Assembly (NCBI RefSeq): GCF_030532325.1
Contig: NZ_JAUNLS010000012.1
Span: 8,170-72,169 of the forward strand
Direction of reading: 5' to 3'
DNA from: Corynebacterium sp.
Lineage (GTDB): Bacteria; Actinomycetota; Actinomycetes; Mycobacteriales; Mycobacteriaceae
DNA: 64,000 bases
The notes under the pieces were generated by a model that had not been told where the DNA came from, did not search any database, and saw only the letters and a program-made list of their open reading frames with translations. Position numbers and translations under genes: made by a program. Shown piece by piece: positions 9,852 to 17,818 of this stretch (positions are counted from its first letter, which is position 1; each line of letters starts with the position of its first letter).

Positions 9852-11264
9852 GTGAACAACGCACAGAACCTCAACGCCCAGCACTTCGACCTCGTCATTA
9901 TCGGCACCGGCTCGGGCAACTCCATTCCCTCGCCCGAGTTCGATGACAAGTCCATCGCCATCATTGAGAAGGGCACCTTCGGCGGCACCTGCCTCAACGT
10001 GGGGTGCATCCCCACCAAGATGTACGTCTACTCCGCGGACACTGCGCTCTCCGCCCGCGAGGGCGAGAAGCTCGGCGTGCACGCCCACGTGGACAGTATT
10101 GACTGGGACACCATCGTAGAGCGCGTGTTTGCTAAGCGTGTGGATCCCATCGCCCAGGGCGGCGAGGCCTACCGCCGCGGCGAGGAGACCCCCAACATCA
10201 CCGTCTTCGATCAGCATGCCCGCTTCATCGGGCCGAAGACCCTGCAGTGCGGCGAGGATGTCATCACCGGCGATCAGATTGTCCTCGCCGCGGGTGCTCG
10301 CCCGAACGTCCCGGCGGTCTTTGCGGATTCCGACGTGAAGATTTACACCAACGAGGACATCATGCGCATGCCGAAGCAGCCGGAGAGCCTCATCGTGGTC
10401 GGCGGCGGCTTCATCGCCATGGAGTTCGCCCACGTCTTTGACGGCCTGGGCACCAAGGTCACGGTGGTCAACCGCTCGGAGACCCTCCTGCGCTTCTTGG
10501 ACGAGGATCTCAGCTCCCGCTTCAACGAGATCGCCCGCCAGCGCTACGAGGTTCGCATCGGCGGGGTTAAGAAGGTCGAGCGCCGCACAGCCGAGGCCAC
10601 CGATGCCGCCCAGGCCGGCGTGCGCCTCACGCTTGACGACGACTCCGTGGTCGAAGCCGACGCCATCCTCGTGGCCACCGGGCGCATCCCCAACGGCGAC
10701 CTCATGAATCTGGAGGCCAGCGGCATCGAGATGCACGAAGACGGCCGCGTGAAGGTCGACGAGTTTGGCCGCACCACCTGTGAGGGTGTGTGGGCGTTGG
10801 GCGATGTTTCCTCGCCCTACATGCTCAAGCACGTGGCCAACGCTGAGCAGCGCGCTGTTGCCCATAACCTGCTCCATCCGGAGAACCTACAGCCGATGCC
10901 GCACGAGCACGTGCCCAGCGCCATCTTTACCCACCCGCAGATCGCCACCGTGGGCCTGACTGAGGCCCAGGCGCGTGAGCAGGGCTACGACATCACCGTG
11001 AAGGTGCAGAACTTCGGTGACGTGGCCTACGGCTGGGCCATGGAGGACACCACGGGCATCTGCAAGCTGGTCGCGGACCGCGCAACTGGCAAGCTGCTGG
11101 GAGCCCACCTCATGGGACCGCAGTCCTCCACTCTCATCCAGCAACTCATTACCGCCATGGCGTATGACCTGGATATGCGCACCTTTGCCCGCACGCAGTA
11201 CTGGATTCACCCGGCTCTGCCTGAGGTCGTAGAGAACGCCGTTCTTGGTCTAGACTGGCAATAA
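9852..11264 (+). CDS. mtr: Mycothione reductase
   Basis: A 470-residue flavoprotein disulfide reductase that uses NADPH to reduce mycothione to mycothiol, the main low-molecular-weight thiol of actinobacteria. The FAD motif DLVIIGTGSGN is at residues 13-23, the redox-active pair is Cys47/Cys52 in GGTCLNVGCIPTKM, and the NADPH Rossmann motif IVVGGGFIAMEFA lies near 185. The C-terminal WIHPALPEVVENA carries the His-Glu pair that completes the active site of the partner subunit. The tuned N-terminus (GTGSGNS rather than the GAGPGG of lipoamide dehydrogenases) supports mycothione over glutathione. AAGGAG lies 6 bases before the GTG start at 9852. Confidence 0.93.
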   Translation: MNNAQNLNAQHFDLVIIGTGSGNSIPSPEFDDKSIAIIEKGTFGGTCLNVGCIPTKMYVYSADTALSAREGEKLGVHAHVDSIDWDTIVERVFAKRVDPIAQGGEAYRRGEETPNITVFDQHARFIGPKTLQCGEDVITGDQIVLAAGARPNVPAVFADSDVKIYTNEDIMRMPKQPESLIVVGGGFIAMEFAHVFDGLGTKVTVVNRSETLLRFLDEDLSSRFNEIARQRYEVRIGGVKKVERRTAEATDAAQAGVRLTLDDDSVVEADAILVATGRIPNGDLMNLEASGIEMHEDGRVKVDEFGRTTCEGVWALGDVSSPYMLKHVANAEQRAVAHNLLHPENLQPMPHEHVPSAIFTHPQIATVGLTEAQAREQGYDITVKVQNFGDVAYGWAMEDTTGICKLVADRATGKLLGAHLMGPQSSTLIQQLITAMAYDLDMRTFARTQYWIHPALPEVVENAVLGLDWQ

Positions 11265-11273
11265 ACTGTGTTA

Positions 11274-11289
11274 CGTGATGAAACTCACA
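11274..11289. promoter_or_regulatory. CRP/GlxR-like operator candidate
   Basis: The 16-base sequence CGTGATGAAACTCACA matches the CRP/GlxR half-site pattern TGTGA-N6-TCACA at nine of ten defined positions. It lies 10 bases after the mtr stop and about 300 bases upstream of the first small secreted-protein gene. GlxR is the global cAMP-responsive regulator of corynebacteria. Whether this site is bound is inference. Confidence 0.4.
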
Positions 11290-11585
11290 TCTCCTTAGGC
11301 AGCATTTTCGCAGAAAAAGCATTTTCCCACCGCAACCCCACAAATGAGGACATCCCCGCATATCCAATTTCGGCCACTTTCGGGGGAGAACCCCCTCTCC
11401 CCTGCACCAAAAACCAAGAAAGGCGTGCATTTGGCCTACGCATTAGATAGCTTTATTCAGGACATCGGCCCGAGCCGAGTATTTCACCGGCGACCGCGTG
11501 TTTCTGGGAATTCCCTCAATTCCCAATAACACTTAGGTTTTCCCACCGGGAAGCCTTGCAAGTACGACATTTAAGGATTTTTGAT

Positions 11586-11945
11586 ATGCGTATCCGCAAT
11601 GCAGCCCTCGCCGGCGCAACCGCAATCGCTGTAGCTTTCGGCGGCACCACCGTTGCCACCGCCCAGTCCTCCGAGCCCTCCACCCCGGCAGAGGCCCCCA
11701 CCGAGCAGTCCTCCAAGATCGACTGGCAGGAGAATGAGAAGGCTGACGGTCAGGCCATCTTCGGCTCCTCCAAGTCTGAGCACTGCGACGCTGACGAGAC
11801 CGACAAGGAGTGCACCCACTTCAAGGATCAGCCGGCTTGGGCCAAGGCTTTCTACGGCCTGGGAATCGCTAGCGCCATTGCAGCCGTCATGGGCTTCATC
11901 GGCCAGGTCGCTAACTTCATCCAGTACGGCCCGTTCTCCAAGTAA
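11586..11945 (+). CDS. Small secreted protein A1, unknown function
   Basis: A 119-residue protein of unknown function. It has a Sec signal peptide (MRIRN, then a hydrophobic run, then VATA-Q at 26/27), an acidic Ser/Glu/Asp-rich middle, and one hydrophobic helix near the C-terminus (YGLGIASAIAAVMGFIG, about 89-105) ending in YGPFSK. Two cysteines 9 residues apart (HCDADETDKEC) could form a disulfide; its paralogue A2 has none. AAGGA lies about 8 bases before the ATG. Codon choice is narrow (TCC, AAG, GAG, ATC), like highly expressed genes. I recall secreted proteins of unknown role beside mtr in C. glutamicum too. It could be an outer (myco)membrane or pore-forming protein. Confidence 0.8.
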   Translation: MRIRNAALAGATAIAVAFGGTTVATAQSSEPSTPAEAPTEQSSKIDWQENEKADGQAIFGSSKSEHCDADETDKECTHFKDQPAWAKAFYGLGIASAIAAVMGFIGQVANFIQYGPFSK

Positions 11946-11986
11946 TAGCTCCACGGCTCAATCAAATTTCCGAAAGGTAAATACCA

Positions 11987-12382
11987 ATGCGTAAGTTCCG
12001 CACCGCAGCCGTTGCAGCTGCCACCGCTCTGACCGTTTCCGTCGCTGGCATCTCCGTTGCCTCCGCTGCAGATGACACCCCGAAGGAAGAGACCACCAAG
12101 TCCGAGCTCTCCTCCGCCTTCGACCAGGTCAAGGAGAACGACAGCGATCAGTCTCTGTCCTCCAAGTGGGGCGAGGCCACTGGCGCTGACACCGAGGTTG
12201 GCAAGGACGAGATCGTCAACAAGCCGAACGAGGATACCCCGCTGTACGGCAAGGTCTGGCACGGCACCACCTACGCCGCTGTCGCCGCTGCTATCTTCGG
12301 CATCCTGACCGCTGCTTACAACGCTGCTGTCTACAACGGCATCCTGCCGAACCACATCCTGGACCCGATCTTCAAGAAGTAA
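11987..12382 (+). CDS. Small secreted protein B1, unknown function
   Basis: A 131-residue protein, partner of A1, 41 bases downstream and probably cotranscribed. The signal peptide starts MRKFRTAAVAAATAL and should be cleaved after VASA (residue 27). The mature part is acidic (KEETTKSELSSAFDQVKEN) and is followed by one hydrophobic segment (YAAVAAAIFGILTAAYNAAV, about 93-112) and the tail LPNHILDPIFKK. It has no cysteine. No enzyme motif is seen. It is clearly paralogous to B2 in its signal peptide, the AxAAYN motif in the hydrophobic segment and the GI/VIP motif after it. The short mature form with a single hydrophobic helix fits a surface, porin-like or pore-forming role, but this is inference. 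Confidence 0.8.
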   Translation: MRKFRTAAVAAATALTVSVAGISVASAADDTPKEETTKSELSSAFDQVKENDSDQSLSSKWGEATGADTEVGKDEIVNKPNEDTPLYGKVWHGTTYAAVAAAIFGILTAAYNAAVYNGILPNHILDPIFKK

Positions 12383-12411
12383 GATCGCCACAGCGATAGC
12401 TGGTTGCAGTT

Positions 12412-12452
12412 AAGCACCTACCCCTTGTGGGTGGGTGCTTTTCTTCGTTTTC
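12412..12452 (+). terminator. Rho-independent terminator after B1
   Basis: Hairpin with arms AAGCACCtACCC and GGGTgGGTGCTT around a CTTGT loop, followed by a T-rich stretch (TTCTTCGTTTTC). It closes the A1-B1 unit and shows that A2-B2 has its own promoter. Confidence 0.8.
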
Positions 12453-12603
12453 GATACTCGTGGATTCTGGCCGCACTTCTACTTCTACGCGCTATCTTTA
12501 GGTTGGGCTAAGACTCCCATTACTAGCGCCAGAGGGGGTTCTTTGGGGGTAGAAAATGGCCGTAAAATCTTGGAGTTTCCCACGAACTGGATAACAATTG
12601 CGC

Positions 12604-12609
12604 TACACT
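12604..12609 (+). promoter_or_regulatory. Possible -10 box for the A2-B2 unit
   Basis: TACACT resembles the corynebacterial -10 hexamer and lies 67 bases upstream of the A2 start, downstream of a terminator. No clear -35 was seen, which is common in this genus. Confidence 0.3.
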
Positions 12610-12675
12610 CTTCCTCGTGACTTGGGGCACTCTCTAGTTACCACAGTTTCTACGATGACGACAAGGACTCTCACT

Positions 12676-13038
12676 ATGCGCATTCGCAAGGCCGCCATTG
12701 CTGGCGTCACCGCTCTCGCTGTCGCATTCGGCGGCACCGCCGTTGCCTCCGCTGCCGAGGGCAGCAGCAACGCTTCCACCACCGCTACCGCCACTCCGAC
12801 CCCCAGCCCGGATAAGGACACCAACAAGAAGCCGGGTGGCTCCTCCGCTCTGGGCCAGGCCCTGGAGGCTGACAAGGAAGCTAACGCGCAGAATATCTTC
12901 GGCCAGCACTCCTCCATCTCCAAGGAGCCGAAGTGGGCACAGGCACTGGCCGGTATCGGCATCGCCTCCACCATCATCACCATCCTCGGTGGTCTGGTGG
13001 GCCCGGCGCTGAACTTCTTCAAGTACGGCCTGAAGTAA
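12676..13038 (+). CDS. Small secreted protein A2, unknown function
   Basis: A 120-residue paralogue of A1. The signal peptide (MRIRKAAIAGVTALAVAFGG ... VASAAEG) is cleaved near residue 27. A Thr/Pro/Ser-rich linker follows (TATATPTPSPDK), then an acidic stretch, then one hydrophobic segment (AGIGIASTIITILGGLVG, about 93-110) ending in NFFKYGLK. A1 and A2 share the WAxAxxGxGIAS motif before and within the helix. AAGGA lies 8 bases before the ATG at 12676. Unlike A1 there is no cysteine. No known domain was recognised. It is followed 47 bases later by B2, repeating the A-B order. Confidence 0.8.
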   Translation: MRIRKAAIAGVTALAVAFGGTAVASAAEGSSNASTTATATPTPSPDKDTNKKPGGSSALGQALEADKEANAQNIFGQHSSISKEPKWAQALAGIGIASTIITILGGLVGPALNFFKYGLK

Positions 13039-13085
13039 ACCCTTCCTCTCTCCTACCCCACTCAAATCGAAAGGCTTCACCCAAG

Positions 13086-13520
13086 ATGCGTAAATTCCGC
13101 ACCGCCGCCGTTGCAGCTGCAACTGCTGTCTCCATCGCTTTCGCTGGCACCACCGTTGCTTCCGCCGCTGGCCCCGTTGAGGGCTCTGACCTGACCGACG
13201 AGCAGGTTCAGGACGCCCTCAAGGAGGACGCCGACCTCTCCGATATGTCCTCCGCGCTGTCCTCCAAGGGCGACGCCTCCCTCTCCTCCAAGCTGGGAGC
13301 TGTGACCGACGGCCAGATCACCGGCAACGGCGCCGACGCTTTCGGCTCCACCAAGAACGAGTCCCAGGTTCCGCAGTGGCTGCAGATCTGGCGCGATGGC
13401 ACCTTCGTCATGGTTGCTGCCGCAGCTGTCTCCACCGCTGTTGCTGCCTACAACTTCGCCGTTCACCAGGGCGTTATCCCGGACTACGTGGCACAGACTC
13501 TGAAGAACATCGTCTCCTAA
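13086..13520 (+). CDS. Small secreted protein B2, unknown function
   Basis: A 144-residue paralogue of B1. The signal peptide begins MRKFRTAAVAAATAV, almost identical to B1, and is cleaved after VASA. The mature part is rich in Asp, Ser and Leu (DLSDMSSALSSKGDASLSSK) and may form an amphipathic helix. A hydrophobic segment (FVMVAAAAVSTAVAAYNFAV, about 107-126) precedes a short tail. AAAGG lies upstream of the ATG. The A-B-A-B layout suggests the two proteins of each pair work together. A pore, a mycomembrane protein or a cell-envelope scaffold are possible; none is shown by the sequence. Confidence 0.8.
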   Translation: MRKFRTAAVAAATAVSIAFAGTTVASAAGPVEGSDLTDEQVQDALKEDADLSDMSSALSSKGDASLSSKLGAVTDGQITGNGADAFGSTKNESQVPQWLQIWRDGTFVMVAAAAVSTAVAAYNFAVHQGVIPDYVAQTLKNIVS

Positions 13521-13542
13521 GACGCTCGCTTCTCCACAGCAC

Positions 13543-13589
13543 AAAGCCCTCCACTCACGCCGTGACGCGCACGGTAAGTGGAGGGCTTT
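13543..13589. terminator. Bidirectional terminator between B2 and map
   Basis: A perfect 13-bp stem (AAAGCCCTCCACT with AGTGGAGGGCTTT) closes a loop of about 20 bases between two convergent genes. A-rich and T-rich flanks on the two sides allow it to work for both. Confidence 0.85.
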
Positions 13590-13610
13590 CTCTGTAGAGT
13601 GTGTAGAGCG

Positions 13611-14480
13611 CTAAGCCTCATCCGGCAGGGTGAGGATCTCGTTGCCGTCGTTGGTGATGACGATGGTGTGCTCGAACTGAGCGGTGAACTTACCGTCCAC
13701 GTTCTGCACGGTCCAGTCGTTATCCCAGATCTCGTAATCCAGGGAGCCCAAGTTGATCATCGGCTCGATGGTCAGCGTCATGCCCGGCTCCAGGATGTCG
13801 CGGTAAGCCATCGAATCGTAGTGCAGCACCACCAGGCCGTTGTGGAAGGTCCGGCCCACGCCGTGACCGGTGAAGTCGGTGACCACGTTGTAGCCAAAGC
13901 GGTGCGCGTAGGACTCGATGACGCGGCCGATCACGTTGATCTCACGGCCCGGCTTAGCAGCCTTGATACCGCGCATCATGGCCTCATGGGTGCGCTCCAC
14001 GAGCAGCTTGTGCTCCTCAGAAACGTTGCCAGCCAGGAAGGTGGCGTTGGTATCGCCGTGCACGCCATTCTTGAACGCGGTGACGTCAATGTTGACGATG
14101 TCGCCGTCCTCAATCACCGTGCTATCCGGGATGCCGTGGCACACAATCTCGTTGAGAGACACACAGCAGGACTTGGGGAAGTGCAGGTAGCCCAGCGTGG
14201 ACGGGTAGGCGCCGTGATCACACATGTACTCGTGGGCCACGCGGTCGATCTCATCGGTGGTCACGCCCGGGGCCACGGCCTTGCCGGCCTCCTGCAGCGC
14301 GTTGGCGGCGATCTTGGAGGCCTCGCGCATGGCCTCAATGACCTCAGGAGTCTGGACGAAGGGCTCGCCCTGCGCCTCCTGGACGGTGTCCTTCCACACG
14401 TACTCCGGGCGCTCGATGGACTTCGGGACCGTGCGGATAGGGGTGGGCTTTTCTGGCTTTAGTTTTGCGCGAGTACTCAT
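13611..14480 (-). CDS. map: Methionine aminopeptidase, type I
   Basis: A 289-residue metalloenzyme that removes the initiator methionine from new proteins. It has the N-terminal extension of actinobacterial MetAP ([19 protein letters not shown]) before the pita-bread catalytic domain. Metal ligands appear in the expected order: Asp in [13 protein letters not shown], Asp in HGDTNATF, His in GHGVGRTFH, Glu in TLTIEPMI, Glu in AQFEHTIVI. The ATG at 14480 gives the known N-terminus. It lies downstream of the penicillin-binding protein gene on the same strand. Confidence 0.95.
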   Translation of the reverse strand: MSTRAKLKPEKPTPIRTVPKSIERPEYVWKDTVQEAQGEPFVQTPEVIEAMREASKIAANALQEAGKAVAPGVTTDEIDRVAHEYMCDHGAYPSTLGYLHFPKSCCVSLNEIVCHGIPDSTVIEDGDIVNIDVTAFKNGVHGDTNATFLAGNVSEEHKLLVERTHEAMMRGIKAAKPGREINVIGRVIESYAHRFGYNVVTDFTGHGVGRTFHNGLVVLHYDSMAYRDILEPGMTLTIEPMINLGSLDYEIWDNDWTVQNVDGKFTAQFEHTIVITNDGNEILTLPDEA

Positions 14481-14597
14481 GGTTGTCCATGGTAGCCCTC
14501 CACCCTATTTCCGGCCAAAGAGCAGGCAGCACGTCAGCCCGGCGCCGCATCGCGTCGCACTCTGCTCCGGGCTCTGCCGCCGCGCACCGGGCGCGGT

Positions 14598-16451
14598 CTA
14601 GCCCTCCGCGGCAGGAGCCGGGCCGGCCTCGCGGCCCTCCGCCCGGTAGGCGTCGAGCTTCTGCAGGAAGTTATCGGTGATGTTGACCGAAACATCAGAG
14701 CCGCCGCCCAGCACCACGAGCGTGGCAAAGGCAATGTCATCATCGCGGAAGCCGGTAAACCAAGCGTGGGATCCGCCGTTGATTTCCGCCTCACCGGTCT
14801 TGCCGTAGATCGTGCCGCCGGCCCGCATGCCGGCTGCGGTACCGCCGACGACCACCTGGCGCATCATGTCGCGCACGTTGTCCAAGACCGCCGGGGAGGG
14901 CGGAGCGACCTTCTCCGACGCCTTCGTCTCGTGCGTGCTCACCAAGGTGGGCAGCGGGGTCTTGCCCGCCGCCACCGTGGAGGAAACCAGCGCCATACCA
15001 AACGGGCTAGCCAGGTCCTCGCCCTGGCCGTAGCCGGATTCGGTGCGCGCCAGCGGCGTATCGCCCTCCGGGATGGACCCGGTAATGGTGGTCAACCCCG
15101 GAATGTCGTAGTCGACGCCAAAGCCGAACTGCTTGCCAATCTTCTTCAGATCCCCCTGCGGCAGCTGGGTGGAAATATCCGCAAAGGTGGTGTTGCAGGA
15201 TTGCGCGAAGGCCTGGCGCAGCGGAACCGAACCCAGCGAGAAGCCGTTGTAATTGGTCACCGTACGGCCGTAGATGTTCATGGTACCCGGACAGGGCACG
15301 ATGCTGTCCGCACTCAGCCCCTGGTCCTGCACGCCGGCCGCCGCCGTGATGATCTTAAACACCGAGCCCGGCGGGAACTGGCCCTGCAAAGCGATGTCAC
15401 CCTTCTTGTCCGCGGCCTCCGTCTGCGCAACAGCGAGGATCTCGCCCGTGGAGGGGCGCATGGCCACGAGCATGGCCTCCGACTCCGCGCGCAGGTTCAC
15501 CGCCTCCTGGGCGGCTCGCTGCACGTTGTAATCCAACGAGACCTTCACCGAGGGGGCGGCCTGCGGCTCGTGCAGTTCGACGTCGGACAGCGCGGCGCCG
15601 TGCTCGTTGACCACGGAGACGGACCAGCCGTTGTTGCCGTCGATCTCCTCCGAGACCATCGAGCGCACGCGCGCCAGGATATCCGGCGCCATGCCGCGCT
15701 CCCGGGTCACCAGCGCAGGTTCCTCGTTGAGACGCAGCCCCGACACCGCCTCGAGGTGCGGGCGAGCGGCGCGAATTTGGGCGTCGCTTAGCACGGCCAC
15801 GGAGTAGGCCCCGTCGACGCCCTCCAGATCCTTGGCCAGCCCCGCGGGGTCCACCTCCGGGATGGAATCGTCCTCCGCGTGCGCCTGGGCCAGCGCGCTG
15901 GAGACCTTGGAGGCCAGGGGGCGCACGTCATCGACCTGCGAGGTATCCACCACCACGCGGTACTGCAGGCCGGGCGACATCAGCTCCACGCCGTCGGAGG
16001 AGACCACGCTGGCGCGCTGGGCCTCGATAGCGCGCAGCTCCAGGTGCTGGTGCGCCCCCAGGTCCGGGTGGATGATGCTGGGCTGCCAGCGCACCGTCCA
16101 GTCCTTATCCTGCTTGGTCAGGGTCATCGCGGTGTCGTATTCCAAGGTGCGCTCCTTGGGCAGATCCCAGGTGACCTTGTAGCGCGCGGTGGCCTGCGAC
16201 TCCCGCTGGTCCACGCCCAGCAGCTCCACGTCTACGCCCTCGGCCTGCAGGCCGCCATAGGTGGCGTCATAGGTGCTCACGGTCTCCTCTGGTTTGTCCA
16301 CCAGCTGTGCGAGTTCCTCGGTGTTGCGGGTCTCCATGCCCTCGATGAAGCGCTCGGCCACCGGCTCCGCCGACACCGGCTTCGGCGTGCACGCCACCAG
16401 GGAGGTCGACGCCACACACGCCGCCGAGAGCAAGGCCACCAGTTTCTTCAT
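14598..16451 (-). CDS. Penicillin-binding protein, lipoprotein transpeptidase
   Basis: A 617-residue class B penicillin-binding protein that cross-links peptidoglycan outside the membrane. The N-terminus is a lipoprotein signal with Cys21 in the lipobox SLVACT. Next is a MecA_N/NTF2-like domain (about 30-140), a dimerisation domain, then the transpeptidase: nucleophile Ser363 in PPGSVFKI, the SxN motif as Ser418-Cys-Asn420, and the KTG motif in YGKTGEAEI near 550. The ATG at 16451 is chosen because it gives a clean lipoprotein signal; the frame also reads 15 codons further upstream. It sits between ispG and map, as in other corynebacteria. Confidence 0.93.
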   Translation of the reverse strand: MKKLVALLSAACVASTSLVACTPKPVSAEPVAERFIEGMETRNTEELAQLVDKPEETVSTYDATYGGLQAEGVDVELLGVDQRESQATARYKVTWDLPKERTLEYDTAMTLTKQDKDWTVRWQPSIIHPDLGAHQHLELRAIEAQRASVVSSDGVELMSPGLQYRVVVDTSQVDDVRPLASKVSSALAQAHAEDDSIPEVDPAGLAKDLEGVDGAYSVAVLSDAQIRAARPHLEAVSGLRLNEEPALVTRERGMAPDILARVRSMVSEEIDGNNGWSVSVVNEHGAALSDVELHEPQAAPSVKVSLDYNVQRAAQEAVNLRAESEAMLVAMRPSTGEILAVAQTEAADKKGDIALQGQFPPGSVFKIITAAAGVQDQGLSADSIVPCPGTMNIYGRTVTNYNGFSLGSVPLRQAFAQSCNTTFADISTQLPQGDLKKIGKQFGFGVDYDIPGLTTITGSIPEGDTPLARTESGYGQGEDLASPFGMALVSSTVAAGKTPLPTLVSTHETKASEKVAPPSPAVLDNVRDMMRQVVVGGTAAGMRAGGTIYGKTGEAEINGGSHAWFTGFRDDDIAFATLVVLGGGSDVSVNITDNFLQKLDAYRAEGREAGPAPAAEG

Positions 16452-16484
16452 GTTTGGGCATCCTAGCAGCACAGGCATGCGAAA

Positions 16485-16514
16485 AGGCCGCCCCACACCG
16501 TGGTGGGACGGCCT
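16485..16514 (-). terminator. Terminator between ispG and pbp
   Basis: Hairpin with arms AGGCCGcCCCAC and GTGGGaCGGCCT between the ispG stop and the pbp start; the minus strand continues with TTTTCGC. It separates the two transcription units. Confidence 0.7.
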
Positions 16515-16584
16515 GATTCTCAGTTGCTTTTCTGCCGGTCTATTCTGCCGGTTTCTTTACCGGTTCGCGCCGGCAGCGGCGGCC

Positions 16585-17748
16585 TTAGCGGGTGACGCGC
16601 ACCTCGGCCTTGGCGCCCTCGACGGCCTCTAGGCCCTGTTCATCGGCAAGACGCATGGCCTCCTCGATGAGGGTCTCCACGATCTTGGACTCGGGCACGG
16701 TCTTGATGACTTCACCCTTGACAAAGATCTGGCCCTTGCCGTTGCCGGAGGCCACGCCGAGATCGGCGTCGCGGGCCTCGCCCGGGCCGTTGACCACGCA
16801 GCCCATGACGGCCACGCGCAGCGGGAACTCCATGCCCTCCAGGCCGGCAGTAACTTCCTCCGCCAGCTTGTACACGTCCACCTGAGCGCGGCCGCAGGAC
16901 GGGCAAGAGACGATCTCCAGCTTGCGCGGGCGCAAGTTGAGCGACTGCAGAATCTGGTCACCCACCTTGATCTCCTCAACGGGATCCGCAGACAGAGACA
17001 CGCGGATGGTGTCACCGATGCCCTCAGCCAGCAGGGCGCCGAAGGCCACGGAGGACTTGATGGTGCCCTGGAAGGCCGGGCCGGCCTCGGTCACACCAAG
17101 GTGCAGCGGGTAATCGCACTGCGCGGCGAGCTGGCGGTAGGCCTCCACCATGACCACCGGGTCATTATGCTTGACGGAAATGGCGATATCGCCGTAGCCG
17201 TGTTCCTCAAAGAGCCCGGCCTCCCACAGCGCGGATTCCACGAGGGCCTCCGGAGTGGCCTTGCCGTACTTTTCCATAATGCGCTTATCTAGCGAGCCGG
17301 CGTTAACGCCGATGCGGATCGGGATGCCCGCGTCGCCGGCGGCCTTGGCCACCTCCTTGACGCGGCCGTCGAACTCCCTGATGTTGCCCGGGTTCACGCG
17401 CACGGCGGCGCAGCCGGCGTCGATGGCGGCGAAGATGTACTTGGGCTGGAAGTGAATATCCGCGATGACCGGAATCGGCGACTTCTTCGCAATCGCCGGC
17501 AGGGCCTCGGCGTCAACGGTCTTCGGGCAGGCCACGCGCACGATGTCACAGCCGGAGGCGGTGAGCTGCGCGATCTGCTGGAGGGTGGCGTTAACGTCGT
17601 GGGTCTTCGTGGTGGTCATCGACTGCACGGAGATGGGGTGATCAGAGCCCACGCCGACGGGGCCGACGAAGAGCTGTCGCGTCTTGCGGCGCGGCGCCAA
17701 GGTAGGGGGTGGGCCATCCGGGATACCGAGACCGATTGGGGTCGACAT
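16585..17748 (-). CDS. ispG: 4-hydroxy-3-methylbut-2-enyl diphosphate synthase
   Basis: A 387-residue iron-sulfur enzyme of the methylerythritol phosphate pathway that converts 2C-methyl-D-erythritol 2,4-cyclodiphosphate to HMBPP. The N-terminal TIM barrel begins with [19 protein letters not shown]. The [4Fe-4S] cysteines lie in [12 protein letters not shown] and in [16 protein letters not shown] towards the C-terminus. ATG at 17748 with AAGGAG about 7 bases upstream is preferred to an upstream start at 17784. It is in one direction with rip1 and dxr, so two MEP-pathway genes flank the protease, a conserved arrangement in this order. Confidence 0.96.
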   Translation of the reverse strand: MSTPIGLGIPDGPPPTLAPRRKTRQLFVGPVGVGSDHPISVQSMTTTKTHDVNATLQQIAQLTASGCDIVRVACPKTVDAEALPAIAKKSPIPVIADIHFQPKYIFAAIDAGCAAVRVNPGNIREFDGRVKEVAKAAGDAGIPIRIGVNAGSLDKRIMEKYGKATPEALVESALWEAGLFEEHGYGDIAISVKHNDPVVMVEAYRQLAAQCDYPLHLGVTEAGPAFQGTIKSSVAFGALLAEGIGDTIRVSLSADPVEEIKVGDQILQSLNLRPRKLEIVSCPSCGRAQVDVYKLAEEVTAGLEGMEFPLRVAVMGCVVNGPGEARDADLGVASGNGKGQIFVKGEVIKTVPESKIVETLIEEAMRLADEQGLEAVEGAKAEVRVTR

Positions 17749-17818
17749 GCACGCTCCTTGATAACTGGGGTTTAACGCCCCCACTTTAGCACCGCTTGCC
17801 CGCTACCCCGCCGCCTGC

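Noticed and set aside
8757..10877. A 706-codon minus-strand frame antisense to the hydrolase and mtr
   Set aside because: It crosses a clear intergenic region and two real genes; composition is that of an antisense frame.
11586..13520. Naming the small secreted proteins PorA/PorH
   Set aside because: PorA and PorH lack signal peptides and are shorter. Only the paired layout is alike, so no gene symbol was given.
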